This document shows positions 1 to 10,800 of a stretch of DNA of 64,000 nucleotides, in pieces. The notes beneath the pieces are model-generated. The model was not told where the DNA came from and made no database searches. It saw nothing but the letters and a program-made list of their open reading frames with translations. A program made the translations under genes and the position numbers. The DNA is from Edaphochlamys debaryana (taxonomy: Eukaryota; Chlorophyta; Chlorophyceae; Chlamydomonadales): assembly GCA_016858145.1 (NCBI GenBank), contig JAEHOE010000033.1, positions 620,001-684,000 on the forward strand. The letters run 5' to 3'. The number at the start of each line of letters is the position of its first letter. Positions within the stretch are counted from its first letter, which is position 1.

Positions 1-1241
1 TGGCTCAAGCGCCGAAACGTAGGGCCCCTGCCCCAGGGCGAGCACTGGGCCGAGGCCGTCCGCCAGGGCAACAGCGAGGCGCTGGCGTGGCTCCTGGCCG
101 AGGGCGCGTGGCCAGAGGACGAGGGAGACCTCTGCAACTGCAGCCACATGGCGGCCAAGAAGGGCCACATCAACGTGCTGGAGATGCTCGAGCGGGCTGG
201 CCGCGAGCTTAACTTCTTCGTGGTGGCCAAGGGCGCGGCGATTGGCGGCAGGATTGATGTGCTGGAGTGGATTGCGGAGAAGCTGGGCTGGCGCCGCAAC
301 CCGGCCGACCTGCAGCCGATCTACGTTGGCGAGGCGGCCGCGGGCGGCAGCACGGAGGCCGTGCGGTGGCTGCGGGAGCTGGGCTGCGAGTGGCCGCGCA
401 AGGACTGCACATACGACGCCTGGAGCTCGGCGGTGCGGTCGGGCTGCGAGGCGGCCCTGGAGGGCCTGGCGGAGCTGGGCGCGCCCCTGCCGGTGAGGAG
501 GTGTCGGGAAGAAGCGTGGGGGAACGCTACCAGGTAGCAGGGAGGGCTGCGGGTGGGGAGACTGGTAGTGTTGGGGCCTGGTTGGGCTGAGCTGGGCAGT
601 GCTCAGCCCATGCCGGTGGTGATGTGGTCCCGGGCTACCCTGTGTGGCCCTGAAGCTGAGCGCCGTGCGAAGAGGGCGTCGGTCAGAGGCCGGCGACGGA
701 GCCGCACGGCGGTGTTGGCTTGACTGTACCCCCTCCCTGCGTGCACCCCTTCCCCCCTGCAGCACCACGGCGCCCCCTACGCCACCGCCGTCGCCTGCCG
801 CGAGTGGGGCTTCCTCCGCACGCTGCACCGCCTGGGGGTGCCCCAGGGGCCCCACCACATGGGCCTGTTCAGGCGAGTGGGGCGTCAGTCCGGATGAAGA
901 GCCTTCATCGCGCTCCCGTTGCATGGCAGTACGGCTTGTGGGGGCCAATACCGCCTGATGGGCATGCCCGGCCATGTGAGCTGCTAACCTCTCTTTGCTT
1001 CCTCTCACCCCTCAGGCAAGCGGCGGCGGGCGGCGCCCCGCTGGCCACGCTGCAGTGGCTCATGGCGCAGGGCCCCGAGGCGGAGGGGGATGGCGGCGCG
1101 GAGGCGGCGTACTGGCAGGCGGTGGAGGCGGTGGCGCAGGAGCAGGAGGCGCGGGTGGACGCGGACGTGCGGGCGTGGGCGGCGCAGCAGCGGGAAAAGT
1201 GGCAGCGCGCCCGCTGGCGGAACCTGGGCCGCCGGAGGTGA
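1..1241 (+). CDS. Ankyrin-repeat-like protein, 3' part (5' end outside window)
   Basis: The gene enters already open at base 1. Proposed exons are 1-492, 763-872 and 1016-1241, all joining in phase and ending at TGA 1239-1241. The product is a chain of degenerate ankyrin-like helix pairs, with blocks such as AAKKGHINVLEMLERAG, AAAGGSTEAVRWLRELG and AAAGGAPLATLQWLMAQG at intervals of about 30-35 residues. It ends in a charged Arg/Trp-rich tail. Intron 2 (873-1015) has a GC donor (AG|GCGAGT); reading through it would break the frame. Proteins of this kind are numerous in Chlamydomonas and usually lack a known partner, so only a protein-protein interaction role can be inferred. It converges on the OAS-like gene that ends at 2036. 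I am sure of the repeat class but not of a specific function. Confidence 0.7.
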
Positions 1242-2035
1242 AGGGCTTGGGGGCAAGCGGCGGAGGGCCCGGCCGGTTGAGGTGAAGAGGATGAGGAGGT
1301 GAAGTGCAGGCCAGGAGGAGTGTTCGGCGGGCCCAGTGAGATGGGAGTGCCTATGGCTGCATGTACGCAGCGGGGGCCAAGGCAGCAAGCAAGACGCGAT
1401 GTGCCCCGGCCACCACACAGCGGCAGGGGTCAAGTCGGGGGTGGCAGGTGCAGGGTTGGGTGGTGGCAGGTGCAGGGCTGTACCCTAGAAGCTTGACAGG
1501 CGGGAGGCAATGCTGGGTTGATGGGGGCACGGAGATCGATGTGTGGCTCATGATGCCGGGCCTCAGCCGCTGAAGGAGGTTGTTCAGGGGCGGCCAGCGT
1601 TGCTACCTAATTCTGGGAGAGTGCATACGGACCCTGACGGACAGGGGTTATTATATATATAGACAACGGGGCGTAGTGACGGACAGGGGGCGCCTCAGTC
1701 ACACGTCGTCGTTACGAGTCAAGTTCAGTCGTTTGCCGGTTGCCGGTTGCTGAAAGGGGCCCCTTTATTTGTCGAGTTCCACCGAGTTCCAATCTGAGGT
1801 GCTGCACGGGGTTGTTGCACACAATGCGACTGCCCTCTCCACGCTCCACGCTTCACCCCGAAGTCCATGTTGTTGCCCCAGAAGCAGCATACGTTGCTTT
1901 TCCCGCCCTCTCTGGCCCGTTCTTTGCCAGCCAGCCAGCCACGCCTCCGCTAGCACAATCCCACCGCACCCACACCACCTTGGCCCCCACTGACCTAGGA
2001 CTCCTAGCCCACGCTGCTCCATGTCCCCAGTGCCC
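1242..2035. other. Intergenic, between convergent genes
   Basis: About 800 bases separate the stop of the ankyrin-like gene from the stop of the OAS-like gene on the other strand. It should hold both 3' UTRs. A short TATATATA run lies near 1653. I see no further gene and no clear TGTAA signal. Confidence 0.5.
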
Positions 2036-3870
2036 TCACAGCGTTGCTGCATGCGTTTCGAAGGCCCTCATAAGCGCGACCACCACTACGACCACCACTG
2101 CCCACATGACCCCTGTGGCGATGCCCTGAGATAAGAGCTCGTTCGCGAAGTAGGGGTTGAGGCCCCTGCCCAGCGTGGAATCCAGCAGCAGCTCCCTCAG
2201 GCTGCGGTTGCGGATGCAGTGCCGCAGCTCCCGGGCCTCCCGTGCGAGGGTGCTCCAGTCCCAGTCCTGGCGGCCGTTGTTGAGGGCCTGAGGCAGGCGC
2301 ACAACGAGGGCTTAGGATCTGGGATTAAACGCAGGCCTGACGCTCCCAGGCTGCGGAAGGTTCGCGCATCACAGGGTGGCAGCTGGCAGCTCTTCCGCCT
2401 ACCCTTGCCACGTTGCAGGTGGGGTCGATGGGGTGGATGATGAAGGGCCCCTCCGCGCCCCAGCACGCCCGGAACCGCTCGCCCTCCTCCCGCCGGTAGC
2501 CCAGGGCCCCGGCGTCGAGCATCACCACCGGCCCGCCCCCCGGCTCGTCCAGGCGGGAGGCGGTGTCCAGGGCGCGGAGGAAGGTGCGGAGAAGCAGAGA
2601 CCTGGGGACACGTGGGGGCGAACAGGAATGTCTTAAGCTTCAGCTGTGATATCCAGATCGGGAAGAGGAGCTAACCTGCTGAAGCCTCCGCTAGACTCGC
2701 AGGACTCCTCCACGAATGCGTTGAGCACGATGAGCTCCAGCGCCACCGAGGGCAGCTTGGAGGAGCGCAGCAGGCCCCGCTCCGCCAGGCCGCACTTGAC
2801 CCAGGCCTGAGGGGGTAACGGCATGGAGGCATGGAGGTGGGAGCACTGGCAAGACGACCATGGCACGCCAGCCCATCAAACCCTGGCGTCAGCCCAGAGC
2901 TCAATAAACAAGAATGGCATGACCTACGCATAGCTGCTGCATCTCACCTTGAAGAGGCGAACCGCTTGGTTGGCCGTGCCGGGTTGCTCCTTGACAAACC
3001 TTGTGTGCGCCTCACTCACGCCCCGCTCCCGGGCCCCACTGGCTGTGACGCTGTGTGCGCTGTGAATCAGGGGCTTCACCAGAGCCTTGACCTGTGCGGC
3101 GGCTTTGTCCCACTGGTACCACCAGGCCTCGTTCTGGACAAAGAGGACGTCCATGTCAACGCCCCACGCAGTCGTCAGCTTGATCATGTCCATGTCTGGC
3201 CGCTGAACAACGTCAACTTTGAGCAGCCTCTCAAGCTCCGACGCGACCTGGCAAGGAATGGGAAAGGTGAAACCTTGAAGGCCGGAAGTGGGGAGTGAAC
3301 CTGCTCAGGACTCTCTTGCGACACTCACTGCGGCCAATGCCTCCCGTTCATGCCGCCCGAAAGTTGTGTGAAAATAGTTCACAAACACGAGGATGTCAAC
3401 GTCAAAGCGCCCTCTAACGCTGGTCTTGCGGCCGTACGAGCCGCCCACATGCACCCGGTCCACCTGCGGAGGAGAGGCAGGGGCACAGCAGGGAAAGACT
3501 GTCACCAGGGGTGCGCCTGTGCAGTGCGCCCTTCCTGCGTGGGCTTGTTTGGCCCTCGCCTTTGTCCCAGAGCCCACGTACCTTCACGCCGGGCACCTGA
3601 TGCAGGACACGCACGACAGCGTCAATGGCAATGCCGGCGCGGGCCTGCTCCGATTCACTCGGAGTCGCGTACTCAGACGGCAGACTGTTAAATTGCCGGA
3701 TGTATGCGCCTCGCGTGTCCGCATGATTATAGTAGATGTCACTGTGGCGGGTCAGCATAGACAGGAGGCCAGGTGGGGCCGGAGGGCTGAGGTGCCAGGC
3801 AGGGGTAAGGGACCCACGACCGGCCCAGGGAGGTACGCGATGCAGGTTCTTACCTGCCCGTGTTGCCCAT
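2036..3870 (-). CDS. OAS-family nucleotidyltransferase A, with C-terminal membrane helix
   Basis: Seven exons read down the minus strand: 3870-3854, 3741-3582, 3463-3329, 3247-2948, 2806-2676, 2601-2403 and 2287-2036. They give 397 aa with every junction in phase. The first exon is only 17 nt and starts MGNTGSDIYY. The core is the Pol-beta-type fold of 2'-5'-oligoadenylate synthetase: GGSYGRKT near residue 66, Asp80-x-Asp82 in RGRFDVDILVF, and a third acidic residue near Asp137 in GVDMDVLF. The C-terminal half carries OAS1_C-type signatures: KLPSVALELIVL, then HPIDPTCNVAR followed by WDWSTLAREA. The protein ends in a hydrophobic helix (IATGVMWAVVVVVVVALM) plus about 10 polar residues, a tail-anchor pattern. 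OAS enzymes make 2'-5'-linked oligoadenylate from ATP; that activity here is inference. It lies 361 bases downstream of copy B on the same strand. Confidence 0.82.
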
Positions 3871-4231
3871 AATGACATATTTATCTCCAGCCTGAGAAGG
3901 GGGCGGTCGATGTCGTGGAACAACTGCCTAGCATGATCACGAGTCATGATGCCAAGACATGGTGCGCTCTGGTGCGCCAGCGAGGCAACGCATGACATGT
4001 TGCTCACTCATGTTGGGAGGTTGTGTCCACTTGCGGCACGTGAGAGCGTAGGGAGCGAAGGGTTGCACCGAGCGACGTCGCAGCTCTGGTCGCACCTCGC
4101 TACCAACAGCAACAGCTTGCAATCATACGCATCGCGCTCTGACAATAAGTATAGAACTTTTGGTCCCCGGCGCGCCGACAAAACGTCTTCTTGTACGATA
4201 CCCGTGAGCGGGGGCTCAGGGGTGCCCTTTC
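3871..4231. other. Spacer between tandem OAS-family genes
   Basis: This 361-base gap holds the 3' UTR of copy B and the promoter and 5' UTR of copy A. I see no other gene. An alternative longer N-terminus for copy A is open to about 4007, but a GTAAGA donor and a CACAG acceptor in phase with the ATG at 3870 make the short start better. Confidence 0.4.
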
Positions 4232-6384
4232 TCAGTCGTCCATGCACACGTCCTCGTCGCCCTCCCTAGCCACGCGCCAGGCGTCCCACATGCTCTCCTG
4301 CAGCTCCTGCATCTCGTCCACGCTAGGGGGCACCCAGGGCCCGGGGCGGGGCCGCTCCGTCAGGGCCAGGCTCTCCAGCGCTGCCCCCAGAGTGGACGCC
4401 CCCAAGAGGGCGGCCAGGCTCTCGCGCCGTAGTACGGCCAGCAGGGCACCCGCCTCCCGAGCAAGGCCGGCCCAGTCCCATGCAACGTGGGCACCGCCCG
4501 ATGACTGAGGAGAGGCACAGGTGCAGGGCAGAAGGGTGCGGCAGCGGTGACGAGGATTTGGGTTAGGGGGTGGTGGGCGGCGCTGGCGGTACGGAGGAGG
4601 CGGGCACAGCGGCCTGCACACCGCGAACGCAGAGACCGGTACCCGCACCCACCCGAGCGACGTTGCAGGTGGGGTCGATGGGGTGGATGACGAAGGGCCC
4701 CTCGGTGCCCCAGCACGCCCGGAACCGCTCGCCCTCCTCCCGCCGGTAGCCCAGGGCCCCGGCGTCGAGCATCACCACCGGCCCGCCCCCCGGCTCGTCC
4801 AGGCGGGAGGCGGTGTCCAGGGCGCGCAGGAAGGTGCGGAGGAGCAGAGACCTGGGGACGGATGGACAAGAAAGGACAGGACAAATGGGTAGGATAGCGG
4901 AGGGGCTTGGCTTGTACGGAGGGGGGCCGAGGCGTGGGGCAGCAGGGCACGGTCTGGTCTGCATGATGCCGGTCCTTCGAGCTCTCACCTTCCTGGAGGA
5001 AGCCGGTCAAGATCATGGCTCGGCTCGCTGCACTCCGCGTGGAACGCGTGTAGCACGATGAGCTCCAGAGCCACGGTAGGGAGCGTGGAGGAGCTCAGCA
5101 GGCCCCGAGCCGCCAGACCGCACGTAACCCAAGCCTGCGAGGTGCCAACCGAGGGCCGTTAGGCGGGCAGCACCGGAGCGACTTTTCAAGATGCCGCAAT
5201 CAACCTGGCTACGCCTCACACAGCGAGCTTGTCTATGGATCACGCCACCGCAAGCTACCGCACTGGCATGCCCCCCTGACTTGCAAGCTCACAATAAACA
5301 GCCGGATTGCGTAGTTGACGGGCGGCGGCACATTCCAAATGAGCCCCGTCAGCGCCTCAACCAGCGCCCTGTCCCGGGTGCGGCCGGGTGCCACCCCCGC
5401 CGCCGCAACAGCCGCCGCGTCCGGCAGTCGCAGCAGCGGTGCCACCAGCGCCTCCGCCTGCCGGGCCACCCGGTCCACCCCAGCGGCCGCCTCGCCCGCC
5501 CGACACGCGTTTTGCGCCAGCGCTACGGCCAGCTCCACTCCGTCGAGGGTCAGCTGCAGCTGCTGAGCGTCCTGCCGCCGCGTCACGGGGACCCCGAGCT
5601 GCCACTCCACGAAGCGGGCGGTCTGCGAGGAAGAAGGGTCGAGCAAGACTAGTTCAAGTGGTGGGCAGGCAGTTCTGCGCCAGAAGACGTGCCCAAGCGG
5701 CAAGGTCGCCTCGTCGAGCGTCCAGCTTAAGCTCAGGCCTGTAGTCCGGGCGGACCGGAAAGGCGCAGGTTAGAGCTGCTCGCAGCCGAGCCCACTGAAG
5801 TTGTGCTCGCTTCCTAGCTCGAGCGAGGCCGCCCCGCGCCATCTCGCGCGCCTCACGCCACCTCACCCGCTCCAGAGTCCATGGCGACTGCAGCAGCTCC
5901 TGCATGCCCACGTCCGTGTCCGCCGCGGGGTTGAGCCGGTTGACGAACACCGTCAGCTCCGCGTCCACGTGGCCCCGTACAGTTGTACCGCGCCCGTACG
6001 AGCCGCCCACGTGGACCCGGTCCACCTGCAGGACGAAGCGCGGGCCACGAATGTCACATGTGTAGCCCGCCAGAGGGCACTGGCGACTGGTGGCCCCGTG
6101 CTCGTGACCTCAGTGGGACCCCTAGACGAGGGAGCACAGCACCAGCCGTCGCACTGAACCCTGAACACAAAACCCTGGCCCAGATTGGCAAGCACCTTAA
6201 CGAAAGACAGGCGCTGCATGATCCTTGCGACCTTGTCCACGGCCCCGTCAGCTCGCTCCATCTCCTCGGGGAAGGGGAGCGCCAGCTGCGAGGGCAGCAG
6301 GCTGACACGCTCCGCGTACTCCGCCTGCGTCTCTGGCCTGGCCAGGTAGATCTCCGAATCGGGGAGCGGCGTGGTCGAGTCCAT
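4232..6384 (-). CDS. OAS-family protein B, probable pseudoenzyme, no membrane tail
   Basis: Six exons: 6384-6196, 6025-5867, 5622-5293, 5134-4989, 4851-4653 and 4504-4232, giving 431 aa in phase. The start MDSTTPLPDSEIYL is the ATG nearest the block shared with the other copies (DSEIYLARP matches SDIYLSQ). Upstream in-frame codons to 6429 cannot be excluded. The P-loop-like GGSYGRGT is kept near residue 70. The metal ligands differ: Asp84-x-Glu86 replaces Asp-x-Asp, and the third acidic residue aligns with Ala148 (GVELAVAL against GVDMDVLF in copy A). The OAS1_C half is well kept (LPTVALELIVL, HPIDPTCNVAR, WDWAGLAREA). The C-terminus is acidic (DEDVCMDD) and lacks the hydrophobic helix of copies A and C. 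I infer a catalytically weak or dead, soluble member that may bind ligand or partner. Confidence 0.8.
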
Positions 6385-7880
6385 GTCCCGGGCCGCTCCG
6401 CCGGCTGGTGGGAGAGGTGCGAGGGGCACAGGAGGCGACGGGGGTTGGCACGGAGGCTATCTAGCGAGACGCTGTCCACAGCTCGACCGCGTCAGCTCCG
6501 TGATCTCGCACCACAGGCAATCGTTTTACCCAGTCAACTGTTGATGTGCCTTGGCACAGCTCGGATGGAGCAAGGAACGCGATTGCCAAGGAGGTGCAGC
6601 AGCGTACCAACCTGCCCAGTGTTGAGCTACTGATAAACAATTGCGTAGCAGTTCCATGTCGGGATTGAGCTGGTGGTCAACTTGCGCTATGCAAAACATG
6701 TTGTTGTCGCCATGGCGCGGGGAGGCGTCCTAGCTCATGTATGACTTGAGTGCTCATCACCTATGCTATAGCTGCACGTGAGGCGGCCGATGTGCCGAAG
6801 CTGGAAGCATATCAGGGTGTACAGCTTGCGGGAGGGCCCCAGACGCTGCAAGGGCGGAGATGACAACCGTGCTGGCCAGCACGGGGGCCCCAGAGAGCTC
6901 TCCCACTGCTCCAGTGCGCTTCCCGCCAACACTGTTAACATATTGATGCACTGTGAAGGGGTCTGGTCATAACGGACGATCTGGATTGAGCAAAGCCTTA
7001 CATGCCTTTGCCCGGTTATGTGGCTCCACGCGCATGCGCTCACAACTAACCCTCGCCTCGCAACTCCGCTCAAGCCCACTCGTACACAAGCCACGCATGG
7101 CGCTCTCGGCCCTCTTCGAAGGTCTCACTGCTGTTATGGGAGGACCTCCCCCACGCTCACGTAATTTAAGGTGAAAGACCTCTACAGCCCCTAACTTGTT
7201 GTGCTCTGGGCATCGAGCTTAAGGAATGGCCCGCCCCGTACCCCCCCACCCTGTAGCCCTGTGTGATTTGCTTCTCGTGCTCTCCGCTGCAGACCCAACG
7301 TATGCCCCTCCTCTCACATCACAAACGACTGCAAACATACCTTGCGGTCTCACACGCCGCTGCTCACCAAAAGATAAAACCTACAGCAAACCACAACACT
7401 CCACTGCATCCAAACCAGGGTACGGTAATAACTCCCGCCTCCCACCGGAGGCGGCGAGCCAGGCAGCGGGCCGCAAACTCGGCCCCGACATGCCACGCCC
7501 CCAAACCCCGCCCTGCGCTGCCCTGGACGCATTGCCGCAGATGCGAATCAGTTGCGGTGATGAAAGGCACCCGCACCCATCAAGCTCTCATACTGGCTCA
7601 AACTCCAGTCGTAGGACATGGCCCGTCTCTCGCGCCCGCGCTAGATAGTACTCTGCAGCCGCGCTCACTGCCGCTCCACCTCCCTCCCCTCGGCACTTGC
7701 CTCGCCGCCCGCTGCGCGCCGAAGACGCATCACTCTCGGCATTCCATTATAGCAGTTTCGGGCATACCGTGTATCTTCCACTCGCTACAGCCTCCACTGG
7801 CCACTCCAGGCCCGCAGAGCTGCCGCTCCCGCCTGGCTGCTCCCGTTCCCTTAGATACGCTCGTTCCTTTTGAGGCCGCT
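6385..7880. other. Intergenic: OAS-B promoter side and ZEP 3' UTR
   Basis: This holds the upstream region of OAS-like copy B and the 3' UTR of ZEP. Both genes are on the minus strand. Long open frames here on either strand have no recognisable protein features and I leave them out. Confidence 0.5.
6998..7002 (-). terminator. Candidate TGTAA poly(A) signal for ZEP
   Basis: TGTAA on the minus strand, about 880 bases past the ZEP stop. TGTAA is the usual green-algal polyadenylation motif. The distance is long but within the range of Chlamydomonas 3' UTRs. Confidence 0.35.
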
Positions 7881-10800
7881 TTACGCGGTCACGAGCGTGG
7901 TGGAGCCGCCCGCCCCCGCCTTGCGCCGGATGGCCTCCCACTTCTCCCGCTCCGCCGCCGCCCGCTGCGCCGCCTCAACCGGGTCGCGGATCTTGCCCAC
8001 CAGCAGCGTGCTGTACTGGCTGCCCGACAGCTCCTCCGTGCGCAGCGTCACGTGCTGCATCTTGACCTGTCGTACGGGTCATGCCGTACGGGCGGCGCAG
8101 GGGAGCAGGGCAGGGTGAGTCAGCGAAGGCGCGTCGAGCGGCCTACAAAGGAGCGCGGGCGCAACCCAACCCAGCCCGTTGCAAGCCGGCGATCAGCCCA
8201 TGCCGTGTTTAGTACCGCAAGCCACCACCACGTACAACACCACCCCGCCCCGCCCCACCTTGAAGGCCTCGGCGCTGGGGTGGCGGCCGAACTCCACCAC
8301 GTCGCCCGGCCACAGCCGCACCGTGGCACCCGACGCCACGCGCGAGCCGTTGAGCCACGTGCCCTGCGGGGAAATGGGGGCGAAGAGGCGAGTTGACAGT
8401 GCTGTCTTGCTTCAGGGTACGTGCCGCCTTGCCTGTCACTGAACATGCGCAGCCGCTAAGCCCCGTTCGTGGTTCCGTCGACAGCCTCTGCGCTTCTGCG
8501 GCTGCTGCCACGAAGCACCCCACACCCCGTGCCCAGCAGCCTCCCCAGACCCAACGCCACCCCCCCACCTGGCCGCTGCCCAGGTCCTTGAGGAAGTAGT
8601 TGGCCGCGGGCGTGGGCTTGCCGTCCACCGCGGGCGGCAGCTGCGACAGCACCGCGGGCGAGGCGCCGGGGGCCACGCGCCAGACCATGGCGTGACGCTC
8701 GGCCACCTGGGGGAACGAAGGGGATAAGAGCGAGCCGGCCAACAGTCAACGCATGCTGAGGATGGGAGGAGGATGGGAGGCAAAAATGTGGGCAGGGAGC
8801 GCGACTCTTGTATAACCTTGCGCCTCCAAGCGTCAAGCCTGCGCCCCAACCCTGCAACCCTTCCTTCCCGTATCCCCCAGATGCCGCACCTGGTCGTCCT
8901 CAATGGCGAGGTCGGGGTTGGACTCCGCCCCGCTGCGCCCCACCAGCGCCGCCTTCTCCGTCACGTACACGCCCTTGCACTCGGCCGAGCTGTTGGCGAT
9001 GGCGGCGGCGGCCGCCGACTCCAGCGCGCACGGCACCGTGCCGCCGCGCGCGCCACCCACGGCAGAGGTGGCGGCGGCGGCGGCCTTGGAGGCGGCCGAG
9101 CGCTCCGCCAGCAGCAGCCAGTCGGCGTGCTCGCTGGCGGCGTTGATGATGGCGCCGTCGTCGGCGAAGAACTCGCCGAAGCGGTCAACCTGCGCAGGTT
9201 GTTTGGGTTTGAGGTTTCGAAAGACATTACAGTGAGGCCCTGGCCCCTGGCACTAGCTAGGTTTGACGTTCTATATATAGAAACGTGTATGGTTCGCGGC
9301 GTCCGTGAGGCCCTGAGCCTGACCCCACCCACGGACCGCTCTGGGTGCCTTATCATTTAAGCCTGCGAGCTGCACGGACTCTTGCAAGCGAGGCGGGCAA
9401 GCAGACCGCCAGGACCAGAACCCATACGCCTCAAAACCGCGCGCCGCGCTGCCCCCCCGCCCGCACCTCGAAGGCCTTGGGCTTGTCGCCCAGCGAGCAC
9501 GACGACACGCGGTGCGGCGCCACGTTCTCCGTGTTGCCGCCCAGCACCCAGCCCAGCACGTAGGGGAAGGTGGCGAGCATGGCGATGCGGCCGGCCACGC
9601 GGCCGGGGTGCGGGATGCGCAGCTGCTGCACCCACTCGCTCCAGGGCTCGCCCAGGTAGCACTTGTAGGTGGAGGCCATGAAGGCAGCCAGGCCGGCCAT
9701 GCCGTGGATCACGGACACGCGGACCAGGCGGCGGGACTGGTAGTCGCGCAGCACGGCCGGCACGTCCACGGCCGAGGCGTCGCCCTTGGCCTGCTCCACG
9801 GCCTTGCTCAGGCCGATCGCCATCTCGTACGCGTCCTCGATGGCCATGCAGCCGCCCTGGGGAGCGACGGAAATGTACACAGGCGCTTAGTCGGAGTTCT
9901 TCGTCTCCTTCAGCCCCCCGTGGCCGCTCTCCGTGGGGCTGTCTTGGCAAGCAGCAGCCCCTGAGACCCGGCGCCCGGGCCCCCTCCCGCCCCACCTGGC
10001 CCAGGTTGGGCTGCATGGCGTGCGCCGAGTCACCCAGCAGCGCCACCCGGCCCTTGGCCCACTGGAAGATGGGCGGCCTGGGGCAAGAAAAGAGCATAGT
10101 CGAGGTCAGTCCCGCGCTAAATGCACGCAAACCCGCACAACCTGCCCGCTTTGTGCAGTCTGGAGTTGCATTAGCCCTCCACCCCCTGACCCTCCCTCCC
10201 TGCTCAACCCCACCTGTCGAAGATGTCGCGGCGCAGCACGTCCTCCTCGGGCGTGGCCTTGATCAGGTCCACCACGTTGTCGTTCCAGTGCCCGAAGATG
10301 GACAGCAGGCGGGCCTTGCGCTGGCCCTCGGTGTCGGTGCCGCCAGCGGGCTCCTTGTGGAAGCCGTACCTGGGGTGGGGGTGGGCGTGGGGGTGGGGGT
10401 GGGGTGGGGGTGGGGTGATGAGAGGGGGGTTAAGGATAGAGTGGAGTACCGTGGGCCGTGCTGGCGCTCGAGTGGGGGCGGGGCGAGTAGCCGAAGGTGG
10501 GTAGGGTGAGTGACGGGACGGCAGCTGTGGGTCGGGTGGGCGCAGGCGCAGACGGGTGCGTGCGGGCTCGCGTCTCTCGGCTCAGTGGCAAAATGGATAA
10601 AAGTGTCAGGAGTCCACGTATTGGAAGATAGAGAGTCGTCCTTGCCGAGAGACGCAATCCTTGTAGCCAGTCTACCCAGACCACAGCGCAGGGCACAAGC
10701 CCCAGCCGCAAGCCCCGATCCTCCACCGCCCCATCCCAGCCCGCCCCCCCGCCCCCACGCACGCACCACTGCATCTTGCCGCCGCCCACGTCGCTGCTCA

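Noticed and set aside
7263..8396. Long plus-strand open frame of 377 codons
   Set aside because: It runs antisense to the end of ZEP and its 3' UTR, is Pro/Arg/His-rich and has no domain character. It is a GC-bias shadow.
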